From Omphiscola glabra (taxonomy: Eukaryota > Mollusca > Gastropoda > Lymnaeidae), in contig OZ024799.1 in the NCBI GenBank assembly GCA_964017045.1, forward strand, positions 28,035,596 through 28,099,595: 64,000 bases of DNA, given 5' to 3'. Position numbers and translations under genes: made by a program. Below are positions 22,331-33,970 of the stretch, piece after piece (position 1 is the stretch's first letter; every line of letters begins with the position of its first letter). The notes below the pieces were generated by a model. That model was not told the DNA's origin. It made no database searches and saw nothing but the letters and a program-made list of their open reading frames with translations.

Positions 22331-23319
22331 GGTCTCGTACCTCAAATTAACTGAAAGTCTCTTCCCTAAAATAAGCTGAAAGTCTCTTCCATAAAAAAAA
22401 CTGATTGTTCTGTAAACGGAACTCACGTTGACCATTGCTGTGAACAACGTGTGCTATATTATGTCTCATACCAGTCTCATAATAAACGATATGCCTCATA
22501 TTGGACCTCAAGTCTAATTAAGGATCACATGCCTCACATCGGGCCACATGTCTCACTTTGGACTAAATATATGATGTTGAACTGCATAATATACTAATAA
22601 TTGTTTATGTAAAAACAAATTGTTAAATTGCTGCTTGACAGACATAACAGTTAAGACCTACCTCCGGTGGTATATGCACATACGATCCACTGAAAATAAT
22701 TACTAGAAATCATAATAATGGTTCCTTTAGCACATCTAATCGAATCATACAACGTAGAAAATTCGATGTTTCAAATGGACAATATGAAACCGCAAACACT
22801 ATTATAATAATCTAAAAATTCAAATTCAATAATAATTATTATACGCCCATAGGACGTCACCAACTAGTGGTAATGGGATAATTTAAATTTTATAATATTT
22901 TTTGTTATTTCGTGAAATTTGTTATTTCCGGTTCAATTAGCGGGGAGAAAATCTGGCCAGATCAACAAGAGCAAACGAAATAAGAAAGATGTTAATGATG
23001 CAGCCGCCCGAAATGATTATGATGTTAAACATATACAAGTAAATGTAAACATGGCTCATGGTTGATCAAACGTTTGAACCGTGCTAAAATAATATTTTTA
23101 AGACAAACAAAAAAAGTATGTGTGTTTTTTTTTTTTTTTTTGCACAGTCCAAAGTTGAAGGCTACGCTAAAAGTGCAGCTTGTGTATCATAGCCACTCTA
23201 GAACGTGTATTGACGTAATGTGTTTATCAGGAAACTATTGACAAACCCTTACGTGTGGTAGGTTCAAATAGCTCGATATGAAAACAGCGTGAAAGCTAAA
23301 AAGCGAACTTGAACTTTTT

Positions 23320-23362
<43 letters not shown>

Positions 23363-23935
23363 TTTCTTTTTAATTTTTTTTTAAAAAGGAAAGGAAATGC
23401 TGTTATTCGCATTTGATTTAAATGGCAGTTCCAAAATTTGTATCATTTATATGTGTGTTCTTTATATTGCTGTGCGTGAGTTCTTCCTATTCAAATTCAT
23501 TTTTTCATGAGAATCCATCTAATGTATAGACAGATACACACACAACGTCCACTTGAAGTTAACAGAAAGGGTGGTAAAGAAAAGAAGTTTCTCGGTGCAA
23601 ATCGAGCGAGGGGCGACTGAACTATTTATAGGGCGGTAAAAAGTTGAACGGATCGATAAAACGGATATAGCTGCACGCACTCTGTGAAGGGGAAATTAAA
23701 AAGGTGAACGGGTTACAGGGAGGTGAAGGGCGGCAGTGACGCAGGAAATGATCGAGCTAAATGATTTTTAGAGTATGCACTATTACTATAACAAGAAAAG
23801 GAGTTAATTATGGAAAAAAAGGGATGTTTATTATTTGAAAGGAAATTAAACAAACCATAACAGCAAACGGTTTCGCAAAAATCCTTTACATGCATATTTT
23901 ATTATTTTATTTGAGATTAATATTCTAATGACCCA
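22331..23935. other. No gene seen
   Basis: AT-rich DNA with a (TA)n tract at 23325-23360 and a T18 run near 23130. A GGTCTC/AGTCTC-rich patch around 22330-22400 is imperfectly repeated. Confidence 0.4.
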
Positions 23936-24095
23936 CCCGCTTTTTTCACCGCAGATTTATTACACAACTATTTCAGGACAACAAAATAAAATATTACGCA
24001 TCAAAGGCACTTGTGATAATTTTTTTTTTAAAAGTATCTCATTTAGTATTTAGCGCAGTTATCGGGAATTTTATTTCGTGAAATCAGTGGCATCA
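23935..24095 (-). mobile_element. Diverged Helitron-like fragment
   Basis: Contains ATTACGCATCAAAGGCA and GCGCAGTTATCGGGAATT in the same order as CCAAACGCAGTTGCG and GCGTAGTTATCGGGAATTAC at 12.9 kb. Short and boundary-less. Confidence 0.45.
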
Positions 24096-24478
24096 TATTT
24101 CCTTCATCTTCCCCTTGAAAAACAGGAAAGACTGATTTTTGGGGGTAGGGAGGTTGAAAATTTGACATAATGTGCTGTCACAGCCAACGAGTCTAAGTGC
24201 CACGTTCACCTCGATAGGTCGACGGGAAGTGGGTCAGTTGGCCTTTCGAAGATTTACTACACATCCAGCCCGAAAGAAACACACGAACAAAATCAAAGCT
24301 TATATAAAGGATTTTTTTTAAAAGGATAATTCGTTACGACAGTCTTTCACCATCTGAAATAATCTTTGCAGTTTGCTATTACTATTAACTCACATTCAAC
24401 GAAGTATTTATTAATAAAAACCGCACAACTGTCAAATATCTGACTCAACCCCTAAGCACCGATTAAATTATATTAGGG

Positions 24479-25129
24479 CAGTGGTCGGAAAATCGCGGCT
24501 TGCGAACCGCATGTGGCACTTTAGCGACTTGAGTGCGTCTCTTTGGCTCTACAATCATTTCCAAGCATGGACCTCATCAAGAGTAAATTGAGAAATCGCC
24601 TTACTGATGAGAATCTGGAATCCTGCTTGATATTAAACACAACGCCATACAAACCAGACTTATCAAAACTTTCCAAGGAAATGCAAGGTCATAGTTCACA
24701 TTAAATGCAAGTTCAAAGATCACATTAAATGCAAGGTCATAGTTCACATTAAATGCAAGGTCATAGTTCACCTTAAATGCAAGGTCATAGTTCACCTTAA
24801 AAGCAAGGTCATAGTTCACATTAAATGCAAGTTCAAAGTTCACATTAAATGCAAGGTCATAGTTCACATTAAATGCAAGGTCATAGTTCACATTAAATGC
24901 AAGGTCATAGTTCACATTAAATGCGTGTTTTGTATTTTTTGTCAATAAATAAGATTATTATTATTATTATTATATCCGGTCGTATTTAATGGTTAGTAGC
25001 TAGTGTAAACCGACTCCGAAAAACATAGCTCTTGACAGGTTCTTGAAAAGAAATTTGGCTCTCAACATTTTTTTAACGGTCCTGCTGCTGATTTTTGGCT
25101 CTTTTGACTAAAGAGTTTGCCGACCACTG
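24479..25129 (+). mobile_element. Deleted hAT element with transposase tail
   Basis: The termini CAGTGGTCGGAAAA and GTTTGCCGACCACTG are inverted, bounding 651 bp. Inside, from ATG 24568, the frame reads MDLIKSKLRNRLTDENLESC, then PYKPDLSKLSKEMQGHSSH and a stop near 24703. This is the very C-terminus of a GTF2IRD2/ZBED-type hAT transposase ('KxKxRNRLTxxxLxxxL', 'FxPxxxKLxxxxQxxxSH-stop'). The rest of the transposase has gone and a 24-bp array has grown from the stop codon. No convincing 8-bp target duplication remains. Confidence 0.65.
24681..24924. repeat. 24-bp minisatellite, about 10 copies
   Basis: Unit AAATGCAAGGTCATAGTTCA plus CATT, with GTTCAAAG variants. The first unit is the 3' end of the hAT transposase frame at 24568. 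The 114-codon - strand frame (NVNYDLAF repeats) is an artefact of a period divisible by three. Confidence 0.95.
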
Positions 25130-25327
25130 GGTCAAGGGACGAAATCTGGCGATGGAATAATTAAAAACTTAACGTTCGTTGATGTGTTGACCTAGATTTT
25201 TCTCTTTAAAAAAATCATTAAATGAAATGTGATCAAGTGAGCGCTTCAAATAGGAAAATTTGTTTTCATTTTAAAAAATAACCCCTGAATTAGAAACAGG
25301 CGTCTAGAATACATACATAGATTTTAG

Positions 25328-25419
25328 TCCAATAACACTTTAGTCCAATATCAATAACACTTTAATCCAATAACACTTTAGTCCAATAACACTTTAGTCC
25401 AATAACACTTTAGTCCTTT
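25328..25419. repeat. 17-bp tandem repeat, about 5 copies
   Basis: Unit AATAACACTTTAGTCC plus A, one copy with an inserted ATATC. Confidence 0.9.
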
Positions 25420-25898
25420 TTATTATTCTATAAACATGGCAACAATGAAATCAGTTGGTAACATTTAAATAAAGACAATGCTGGATATAGTGTGGGACTC
25501 CTGTAACCCCCCCCACCCTTTTTTTCCCCTCTCTGTGAGTTTCTTCTGGGGGGAGGGGGTGGGGCGTGAGCAGGATGGACTTGAAGATATAGGAAATATC
25601 TTATAAATATTTTGCTGTGGCCGAGTTCTTTTCACAACTGACCCCCACCCCCCCCCCCTCCATCCCCCAACATATTAATAGTACTTACTTAACTTTTTTG
25701 AACATTATTTCAAGCAGCAAGCATCATGCGTGACCATTGAAATGTTGAATTTTTTCGGAGGCTACTATTATTTTTACCAATAAAGAGCCACGGGTATATG
25801 GTATAGAACTGTCTGTAGGATTTTTTGGAAGGCCTATTGTTTAAAAGCCGTCGGATAAGGGTGTAAACTGGCTATCTACTCATTGTTTCAAGGCTGGT

Positions 25899-26174
25899 TG
25901 CTGGGTGGCCGAGTGGTGTAATCGAGCAAATCTCAAGTTGATGGATAACATTGGTACAATGAAACATTCTGACAACTCCTGCGGCGCCACTGGTGCCAAG
26001 CTGTATCATCAACATGATGCTCGTTTGGGTTATCCAGCGGCGTGTAGAGAGGCGATTTGCTGCTGGAAACCAACTTATAATCCTAGAAGATACTCCCACA
26101 TCTTCGTCACATTACGAGGACGGTTGCCAGCAAAACAACAAAAAAAAAACAACAAAAAAAAACAAAAAAAAAAA
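25899..26174 (+). mobile_element. tRNA-derived SINE, internally deleted copy
   Basis: Starts with a tRNA-like head: TGGCCGAGTGG at 25906-25916 matches the RNA polymerase III A box. About 85 bp present in the 55.5-kb copy, including the B box, is missing at about 25944. The body ends in GACGGTTGCCAGC and an A-rich tail. The direct repeat CAAGGCTGGT at 25889-25898 and 26175-26184 is the target-site duplication. Confidence 0.85.
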
Positions 26175-26189
26175 CAAGGCTGGTAGGAA

Positions 26190-27110
26190 GGGTTTGGTAC
26201 TGTCTGTAGGCCTCTTGTTTAAAACACTTAGACCCACCCGGACCCGGTGTGAAAAAAATCTGCACCTGGTTAAGCTAGTTTTGAATATCTAGCACCCAAA
26301 TTGCCCCTCTTTCCTCTTGTATAGTTCTGGGATCATCACGGGAGTTAAAGTCTCAACCAGACCACCTCACAATAAATATTAAATGAAACGATTTCATCAA
26401 TACCCTCCTACCGAGGGCCGTGAAGACCTTTCTTATCTGTGGCACCCTGGCTCAGAGCCATACGCCCCCCCACTCCCCTCCAAAAAAAAAAACAACCAAT
26501 GTCGATCAGTTGGATCGTTAAACCACTTTTTTGGGCCCTGGCCACATCGTTCTATCCAGTTTTTTGTTAGATTGAGGCACGAGCTTATTAAATGCTCCAC
26601 GTGTTTGTCTGTTTTCTGGTACATGGCCTTGAAGCACCAGGTGACCTTGAATAAACTCAACATTAAAAAAAAAATCTTGTCTACTTTGCACGTGGTAATA
26701 GTGGTATGTGAGAGTGAGAGTCGAAGGTTATTTTTAAAAAAATTAATTAGAGGATGAACGAGATTTTAGAGGCTTCTTCTGACCTTTGAACTCACGGGTT
26801 CCACGTGGCCAGATAGTGCACCACAAGAAAAGTGTAACCGAATTTTTAAAATAAAAATGAAAGGAGGTAAAAAATATTATGGTAATTTAAAAAGAAAAAA
26901 AACAACATACACACACACTAAATTACATGTCGGAGTGCAGTATTAAATTATTTAAAAAAACTCCAATTGTAATGAATTGTATGTACACAAATCAAACTCT
27001 TACTACAATGCACGAAGTAAGAAGAAAATATGTGTCCACGTATGAGAATTGTTGTTAGCGTTAGAGAGAAAGAGACACTGTAGAGAGGGAGGGAGACAGA
27101 AGTAATGGTA
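26190..27110. other. No gene seen
   Basis: Includes A-rich tracts and open frames up to 124 codons without recognisable family. Confidence 0.4.
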
Positions 27111-27112
27111 CA

Positions 27113-28243
27113 ACTAATGGGTGGGCCAAGGCGCCACATAGTAGGCTAATGGTGGGCCAACGCGCCACATAGTAGGCTAATGGTGGGCCAAGGCGCCACA
27201 TAGTAGGCTAATGGTGGGCCAAGGCGCCACAAAGTAGGCTAATGGTGGGCCAACGCGCCACATAGTAGGCTAATGGTGGGCCAACGCGCCACATAGTAGG
27301 CTAATGGTGGGCCAAGGCACCAAATAGTAGGCTAATTGTGGGCCAAGGCACCAAATAGAAGGCTAATGATGGGCCAAGACGCCACATAGAAGGCTAATGA
27401 TGAGCCAAGACGCCACATAATGAGCTAATGATGAGCCAAGACGCCACATAATGAGCTAATGATGAGCCAAGACGCCACATAATGAGCTAATGATGAGCCA
27501 AGACGCCACATAATGAGCTAATGATGAGCCAAGACGCCACATAATGAGCTAATGATGAGCCAAGACGCCACATAATGAGCTAATGATGAGCCAAGGCGCC
27601 ACATAATGAGCTAATGATGAGCCAAGACGCCACATAATGAGCTAATGATGAGCCAAGACGCCACATAATGAGCTAATGATGAGCCAAGACGCCACATAAT
27701 GAGCTAATGATGAGCCAAGGCGCCACATAATGAGCTAATGATGAGCCAAGGCGCCACATAATGAGCTAATGATGAGCCAAGGCGCCACATAATGAGCTAA
27801 TGATGAGCCAAGGCGCCACATAATGAGCTAATGATGAGCCAAGGCGCCACATAATGAGCTAATGATGAGCCAAGGCGCCACATAATGAGCTAATGATGAG
27901 CCAAGGCGCCACATAATGAGCTAATGATGAGCCAAGGCGCCACATAATGAGCTAATGATGAGCCAAGGCGCCACATAATGAGCTAATGATGAGCCAAGGC
28001 GCCACATAATGAGCTAATGATGAGCCAAGGCGCCACATAATGAGCTAATGATGAGCCAAGGCGCCACATAATGAGCTAATGATGAGCCAAGGCGCCACAT
28101 AATGAGCTAATGATGAGCCAAGGCGCCACATAATGAGCTAATGATGAGCCAAGGCGCCACATAATGAGCTAATGATGAGCCAAGACGCCACATAATGAGC
28201 TAATGATGAGCCAAGGCGCCACATAATGAGCTAATGATCTGCA
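27113..28243. repeat. 31-bp minisatellite, about 36 copies
   Basis: Unit TAATGATGAGCCAAGGCGCC plus ACATAATGAGC. The left end carries TAATGGTGGGCCAACGCGCC units, the middle AAGACGCC, the right AAGGCGCC, so variants are sorted along the array. It contains the GGCGCC palindrome. Confidence 0.97.
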
Positions 28244-28472
28244 TGAGTGGCATTGTAATTGATTATCTTTTTTTTTCCAAGGTGGGGAACTCATGGGTAA
28301 AGAAAACCACCTTGACACCCTTGACTGACCTGAACCCTCTAGCCACGTGACCTAGCTACGTCTACGGGAAAATGTTAGGTCGCCAGCTGTAAAGTCCACG
28401 TGTGCGATTAGCCCCATTCCTCGTCACGTTATAGGCTGTTTTCACCCCGTGCATTTTTTCTTTTAAACCGAT

Positions 28473-28591
28473 TTAGCCAGTAAGCGAGGCAACTGCAGGT
28501 CTGGTCACGTCGTCATCCATATGTTGCTATATTTAGTAGAGGTTGTACTTATCTCTAGCTCTATAATGCGTAATTACACATTTTCAACATG
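28473..28591. repeat. Direct duplication flanking LINE, left copy
   Basis: About 118 bp repeated at 31779-31897 with only a few differences (AAGCGAGG/ATGCGAGG; AATGCG/AATGAG). The LINE lies between the copies. Confidence 0.9.
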
Positions 28592-29017
28592 GAACCACCC
28601 CCCCCCCCCCGCCACTCCCCTCCAAACCTTTCAGGTTATAAAAGTGCAAAAATAAAAACATTTCTCTCTACTTTTTTTTACCTTTGTTGTTGTTGTCATT
28701 TCAAGTCTTACATGTTCTTTAAGACTTAATTAAAATATAAAAGTTTACGAGCACCAGGATTTCGCCCCATCATTTTAAAGCAGGGGTGGGAAAATTGTGG
28801 CCCGCTGTCAACATGCGGCCCACCAAGACGTAAATGCGAGCCCGCAAGAAATTCTGTGAACTGGATTCATTTTTTTTATAAAATGTACGCAATTCTCAAA
28901 TTAATTTCTTTAGGACCCTTGAAATAATGTCAGTCTTAATGGCTTCACAAGTGTGCAGTAACAATTTTATTTTAAAGTTTATCATTTTTTAATAATTTAA
29001 TAATTTGAGCTGATAAT
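28592..29017. other. AT-rich insert with hAT-like motif
   Basis: Absent between the corresponding points of the right-hand duplication (which reads CAACATGAGCTGATAAT directly), so probably a later insertion into the left copy. Contains CAGGGGTGGGAAAATTGTGG and GCGGCCCACC, typical of hAT ends. Confidence 0.45.
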
Positions 29018-29406
29018 TGTATGGCATCCTTCCGTCTTCACGAGACGATGGAGTAGCTATATTGTAGTCCTACACTTCGACGAGTGGCTCACTAGGCCAA
29101 TCCTGGAATGACAATCTCGTCTGCATTTCACGCAGGAGAATGATGATTCCTGGTTAATTTTGGCCTTCCGTGCTGTTCTTTTTCTTGCAAGGGCTTCGTT
29201 CCGCACATCTTCTGCCTTTTTCACTCCTTCGTACACTGCCGTTCGCCAGCTGGAACGTTGTTCGGCAATGATCTCATATTTGTTGACTTTAATGTTCGCT
29301 TCCTTCATGCCCTTTTTGCAAACGTCCATATATCTCAGGCGAGGCCGTCCAATAAGTCTTGTCCCTTCTGCCAACTCTCCATACAACAGCATCTTTGGAA
29401 TACGGC

Positions 29407-30149
29407 TGTCGAAACTTCTATTCTTATCTATATATTTCGGGTCCCCAAAATGTCGAGCCACGAATAATACTTTCAGACAGGGGGTATATATATAGATAAA
29501 GGTCCCTAGCGCTACGTTGATTAGTATTACTATGACTAGGTCTAGGGAATGATTACTACAATCAACAGTTATACCAATACTAATCCTCACTCACAATAAC
29601 GCTACTATTACTAAAAAAAACACCAGTGGTTCAGCCACAAATAATTATTTTAATTAGTAAAATACTAAATACATATAGAAACATACAAATGGTAATACTT
29701 AATGTAGATACAAATACAATGCTTTACTAATAACTCGATATTATGTTGCTGGACGTTCGGTGGAACGTTCGTCTCGGCTTGCCCTCTCTTTCTCGTCTGC
29801 TATACACACTGCCAGACTCTTACAGCACACAACAAAGCCCTGGAAGGGTCGCCACTGGTCACTCAGCTGTGCAGGGGGGGGGAGGAACTGCTCGCCACGC
29901 TCTGCTACCTCTACAACACTTCTGTTTGGGTCGTCTGCTGACCTTATCTCTCTAGTGCGTTACTCGCTCGTTATTATCTTCCTTGTGCAATTACTGCGTC
30001 AGGGTTAAACTGTTAACCGCTGACGTCTTATACAGTACTGAGTTCTAGTCTACTGAGCTCTGCTATGGCATATGCTTCTATAGCCCTGAGCCTAATCTCA
30101 TTCAACTGACTGAACTGAGCTAACGTACTAACTGTACTAACTACTAACT

Positions 30150-30183
<34 letters not shown>

Positions 30184-30625
30184 CTACGACACTTGATTGG
30201 ACACACTCCATAAAGCAAATAGTCATAAGCCAGGCTCAGACTTGTCTGTCAATTACACTACCGTAATTACAGGGACGAGAGAGAGCGACTAACTGACTTA
30301 CAACTCTATATATACTCGGATCGAACTAACGCTTACCTAGTCCAGTTAACGGTGACCTCTGGGTCATACATATGATTAATATATTATATGCTAATTTTTC
30401 GCCTGGTCAACCAATGGTTCACCAGCTGACCCTAGGTCACAAGCTTGGTCGCACGCTGACCATTTTTCTGGTTGACCGGGAACTTCCATTGTTTCTGACT
30501 ATGAGTCATTATTATCATCAGTACTGGCCTAATTGAGCCGATCACGTGACAAGCGACTGACAAGTGACCGGTAGGTTGTGTGAGCCAGCGGGTCTCACAC
30601 AAGTGAGGACCAGCGGGTCTCAACA
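29407..30625 (-). mobile_element. Solo LTR, 1,219 bp, inside the LINE
   Basis: It starts TGTCGAAACTTC and ends GTCTCAACA on the + strand (TG..CA ends, short inverted TGTYG). The direct repeat ACGGC lies at 29402-29406 and 30626-30630, a 5-bp target duplication typical of Gypsy and BEL/Pao elements. Removing the insert and one repeat leaves the LINE frame continuous. No gag or pol is present, so it is a solo LTR formed by LTR-LTR recombination. Orientation is not certain. An (AACT)n tract lies at 30140-30182. Confidence 0.85.
30140..30182. repeat. (AACT)n microsatellite in LTR
   Basis: About ten AACT/CTAA copies, slightly interrupted. Confidence 0.9.
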
Positions 30626-31778
30626 ACGGCCTTCCTCCATTCTCCTTACATGGCCTAACCAGCGAAGGCGCTTCTTGCTAAGAGCGGAGAATATGCTACA
30701 CATTTTGGAACGTTCCAAGACCTCTGTGTTAGTCACCTTGTCCTGCCATCGGATGCGTAGAATGCGACGCAGACATCGTTGATGGAAACTGTTGAGTTTC
30801 CGCTCGAGACTGGTATATGTGGTCCACACTTCACTGCCATATAGGAGCGTACTAAGCACGCATGCCTGATAGACACTTAGCTTTGTTTTTTCAGTTAGAT
30901 TGAGATTATTCCACACCCGCTTATTCAGTTTAGCCATAGTTGCTGCTGCTTTTGCGATCCTGATGTTTATCTCTTCATCAATGGAGAGAGAACTAGAAAT
31001 ATTGGATCCAAGGTATGTGAAATGCTAAAAACCCGACAGATTATGGCCCTCAATGGTTATAATTGGAGGGGACGGCGCTTCTTGCAACATGTCATGAGTT
31101 TCTGTACACTAATTAACAATCCAAACTCTTTACAAGCGTGTGATAGACGGTTAACTAGCCGCCGAAGACCTTCTTCTGTGTGAGATGTTAAGGCGGCATA
31201 GTCAGCGAACAGTAGTTCACGAATTAATACCCTTTTTACTTTAGTCTTTGCACGAAGGCGAGCGATATTGAACAGCCTACCATCAGATCTGGTATGTATG
31301 TACACTCCATCTTCACAGTCCTTGAAAGCAAATTGAAGGAGCATCGAGTAGAAAATGGAGAAGAGAGTTGGTGCCAGTACACAACCCTGTTTTACTCCGC
31401 TACTGACTGGGAATGCCTCAGAGACAGCGCCATTGAATGTGACTGTGCTGTGCATGTTTTCGTGATTGTATGATTGTGAGCAGTCGTGGGGGACAACCTA
31501 TAGATATTCTTTGTAAGATACTGAACAGGCCATTCCGACTTACCAAGTCGAATTCCTTTGTCAGATCTATGAAAGCGATATAAAGAGGCATATGCTGTTC
31601 ACGACACTTCTCCTGCATTTGGCGTAACGAGAATATCATGTCTATAGTTGAGCGCCCACTCCGAAAGCCACACTGGGACTCTGGATAGATGCGGTTAGCC
31701 AGACTCTGCAATCGTTTTAAGGCAACACGGGCAAAGGTCTTTCCAACTAAACCAAGGAGAGAAATTCCTCGGTAGTTA

Positions 31779-31897
31779 TTAGCCAGTATGCGAGGCAACT
31801 GCAGGTCTGGTCACGTCGTCATCCATATGTTGCTATATTTAGTAGAGGTTGTACTTATCTCTAGCTCTATAATGAGTAATTACACATTTTCAACATG
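31779..31897. repeat. Direct duplication flanking LINE, right copy
   Basis: Matches 28473-28591. The first ~17 bp overlap in microhomology with the 5' truncation point of the LINE coding sequence. Confidence 0.9.
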
Positions 31898-31996
31898 AGC
31901 TGATAATAATAGTAAGAAAAATAATTGAAAAAAATATGAATGCACCAAAATAAAAAAGAGAAACATTCAAGACAAGTGTCAGACCTTCCAAAACAT

Positions 31997-32445
31997 CTGT
32001 GTGTACGCCATATGTGTGTACGCCATCTGTGTGTACGTCATCTGTGTGTACGCCATCTGTGTGTACGCCATATGTGTGTAAGCCATCTGTGTGTACGCCA
32101 TCTGTGTGTACGCCATCTGTGTGTACGCCATCTGTGTGTACGCCACATGTGTGTACGCCATATGTGTGTACGCCATATGTGTGTACGCCATCTGTGTGTA
32201 CGCCATCTGTGTGTACGCCATCTGTGTGTACGCCATATGTGTGTACGCCATCTGTGTGTACGCCATATGTGTGTACGCCATCTGTGTGTACGCCACATGT
32301 GTGTACGCCATCTGTGTGTACACCATATGTGTGTACGCCATCTGTGTGTACGCCATCTGTGTGTACGCCACCTGTGTGTACGTCATCTGTGTGTACGCCA
32401 CCTGTGTGTACGTCATCTGTGTGTACGCCATCTGTGTGTACGCCA
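31997..32445. repeat. 15-bp minisatellite, about 30 copies
   Basis: Unit GTGTGTACGCCATCT with CATAT, CACAT and GTCAT variants. All six frames stay largely open, giving five long repetitive open frames of 86-189 codons that I reject as genes. Confidence 0.97.
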
Positions 32446-32589
32446 AAATGGATCCATGGATTATTAAAATGTATCTAAACATTTCGGCAGTCCCGACACC
32501 CCACTTCATTTTTGTGTACAGTTGGATGTTAAGGTGTTTCAAATGCAAACGTAATCCTATGTAATCATAATCAATTTTTCATTTGATTG

Positions 32590-32855
32590 GTAATGAGGGG
32601 AGAGACTGCAATCAGGTTAGCACAATAAGGAATTAGTAAAACAAAGTAAGGTCAAACCTGAAAAAAGGAACGCAACAAAACAACGGACGTGTCGGCAGCG
32701 AACAAACAGAAAAAAAAACTAATTTGCTAACCTCTTGGATACCACTTTTCAGCTAAGTGCTATTTTTAAATTTTTTTAATTTTATTCATTTTTTCTGTTT
32801 GTTCATTTTTTCATGTTTAACCTTACTTTGTTTTACTAATTCCTTACATGTTATT
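32590..32855. repeat. Foldback repeat, related to 22.1 kb
   Basis: Inverted arms of about 40 bp: GGAATTAGTAAAACAAAGTA at 32629 onward and its reverse complement ending about 32847. The inside shares CAACAAAACAACGGACGTGT and GGGGAGAGACTGCAATCAGG with 22136-22330. No ORF. Confidence 0.7.
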
Positions 32856-33870
32856 GGTTGCACTAATTACTTTGGAGTGTGTGGCCCTTTTTTTTAAAAA
32901 TTAGAATTTTCGCTCACCCTTGCATCAAACCCTGGCTCGCTACGGCTCAAATGGTTCAATTTATTCACCTCAAGTTATTTTTTGTGTTAAAGTTCAAGAG
33001 AAATTTTATATTTCATGGCTTAACAATTGGTTTAATGTATTTTTATAACAGCGTTCCCAAAAAATGAGACAGTTAAAAAGGTCAACCAAAAAACGAGGCC
33101 AAACCAATTTAGTCATTAATTATTTTCAAGTACAACATCATGCCTAAAATGGCAAACCAAAGAAATTTTTCTATTGAAAAAAAAAAAAAGGAATACCAGA
33201 TACTGCACACACATTAACAGTTGGACAAGGGGACTGCATCCACTTAAACAAAGGGAAAGAAACTTTGATGTCCGAAATTCCCCGCAATTTGTTTCGCCTA
33301 TTTACTGCATTGTAAGATGACATGTAGCCTAAACACGAACAGCTTCTACAGCATGCAGATGTACGTTGGTTGTCATGGAGCCTGAACACGAACAATTTCT
33401 AGCCTACGATATATTTTTTATTATTTTTCTTCCACATGCATTCTATCAGGTGCTTTACTTGCTTACAATATGACAGAAACTGCAATGTTCAATATTCCAT
33501 TATGATTAGCACTAATGAAATGTTTGGAGACGGGACAAAAAAGCTTGTTCATCATGGATGTTGTAAAGGTTTTCTCTAAAATCGCATCCTATGCGATGAC
33601 CTGTCCCTCCTGCGTATGATTTTCAGCATTTTTTTTTAAACAAAGGATAATATAAATCACGTTGCGACTTGTGCACGTAAAGCCATCTTTAATTCTGAAT
33701 ATTTCCAGATGGAAATTCAATCACTTAGGTACATGTGTTACAGCGGCAACTGTTGCAACTTATAGGGGTATATGTGCTTATATAGCAGGGAGGTGGCTTC
33801 TAGAAAGCATGTCCCTAAGGCTCTTGATTCTCCGGAAAATGATAAGAATAGGTTTTTGAAAATATTCTCG
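32856..33870. other. No gene seen
   Basis: AT-rich; open frames up to 74 codons lack support. Confidence 0.4.
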
Positions 33871-33871
33871 G

Positions 33872-33970
33872 TGTCAGGGTCTGCCATAAGGCTGTGTCAG
33901 GATCTGCCATAAGGCTGTGTCAGGGTCTGCCATAAGGCTGTGTCAGGGTCTGCCATAAGGCTGTGTCAGG
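33872..33970. repeat. 23-bp tandem repeat, about 4-5 copies
   Basis: Unit CAGGGTCTGCCATAAGGCTG plus TGT. Confidence 0.93.

Larger units (their letters stand above)
29020..31795 (-). mobile_element. LINE (non-LTR retrotransposon), 5'-truncated, split by LTR
   Basis: The - strand frames, in order from 31795 down, are: the RT N-terminal block (NNYRGISLLGLVGKTFARV, then ESQCGFRSGRSTIDMIF), the palm with FIDLTKEFD (usual FxDxxKAFD) and the strand GVKQGCVLAPTLFSIF, the catalytic-site region LLFADYAAL (usual FADD, so one catalytic Asp is replaced by Tyr), the connection YGSEVW, HQRCLRRILRI and the RLRWLGHVRRM block. After the LTR insertion come PKMLLYGELAEG, GRPRLRYMDVCKKGM, SSWRTAV and a C-terminal CVKCRRDC..HSSKC zinc finger. 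It has frameshifts and no endonuclease domain, so it is defective. The 3' end near 29020-29060 resembles the SINE tail at 55.53 kb. Confidence 0.88.

Noticed and set aside
24601..24945. 114-codon - strand frame of NVNYDLAF repeats
   Set aside because: Artefact of the 24-bp array.
27113..28243. Regular 31-bp spaced repeats resembling a CRISPR array
   Set aside because: The units are contiguous with no unique spacers, and the context is eukaryotic.
29160..29495. Plus-strand 111-codon frame
   Set aside because: Shadow of the - strand LINE C-terminal coding frame.
29743..30008. Plus-strand frames of 70-82 codons
   Set aside because: They lie inside the solo LTR and have no domain.
31940..32564. 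Cys-rich CVRHLCVRH-type repeat frames, which could look like a metal-binding protein
   Set aside because: Open frames occur in nearly every phase on both strands of a 15-bp array, so the Cys/His pattern is incidental.
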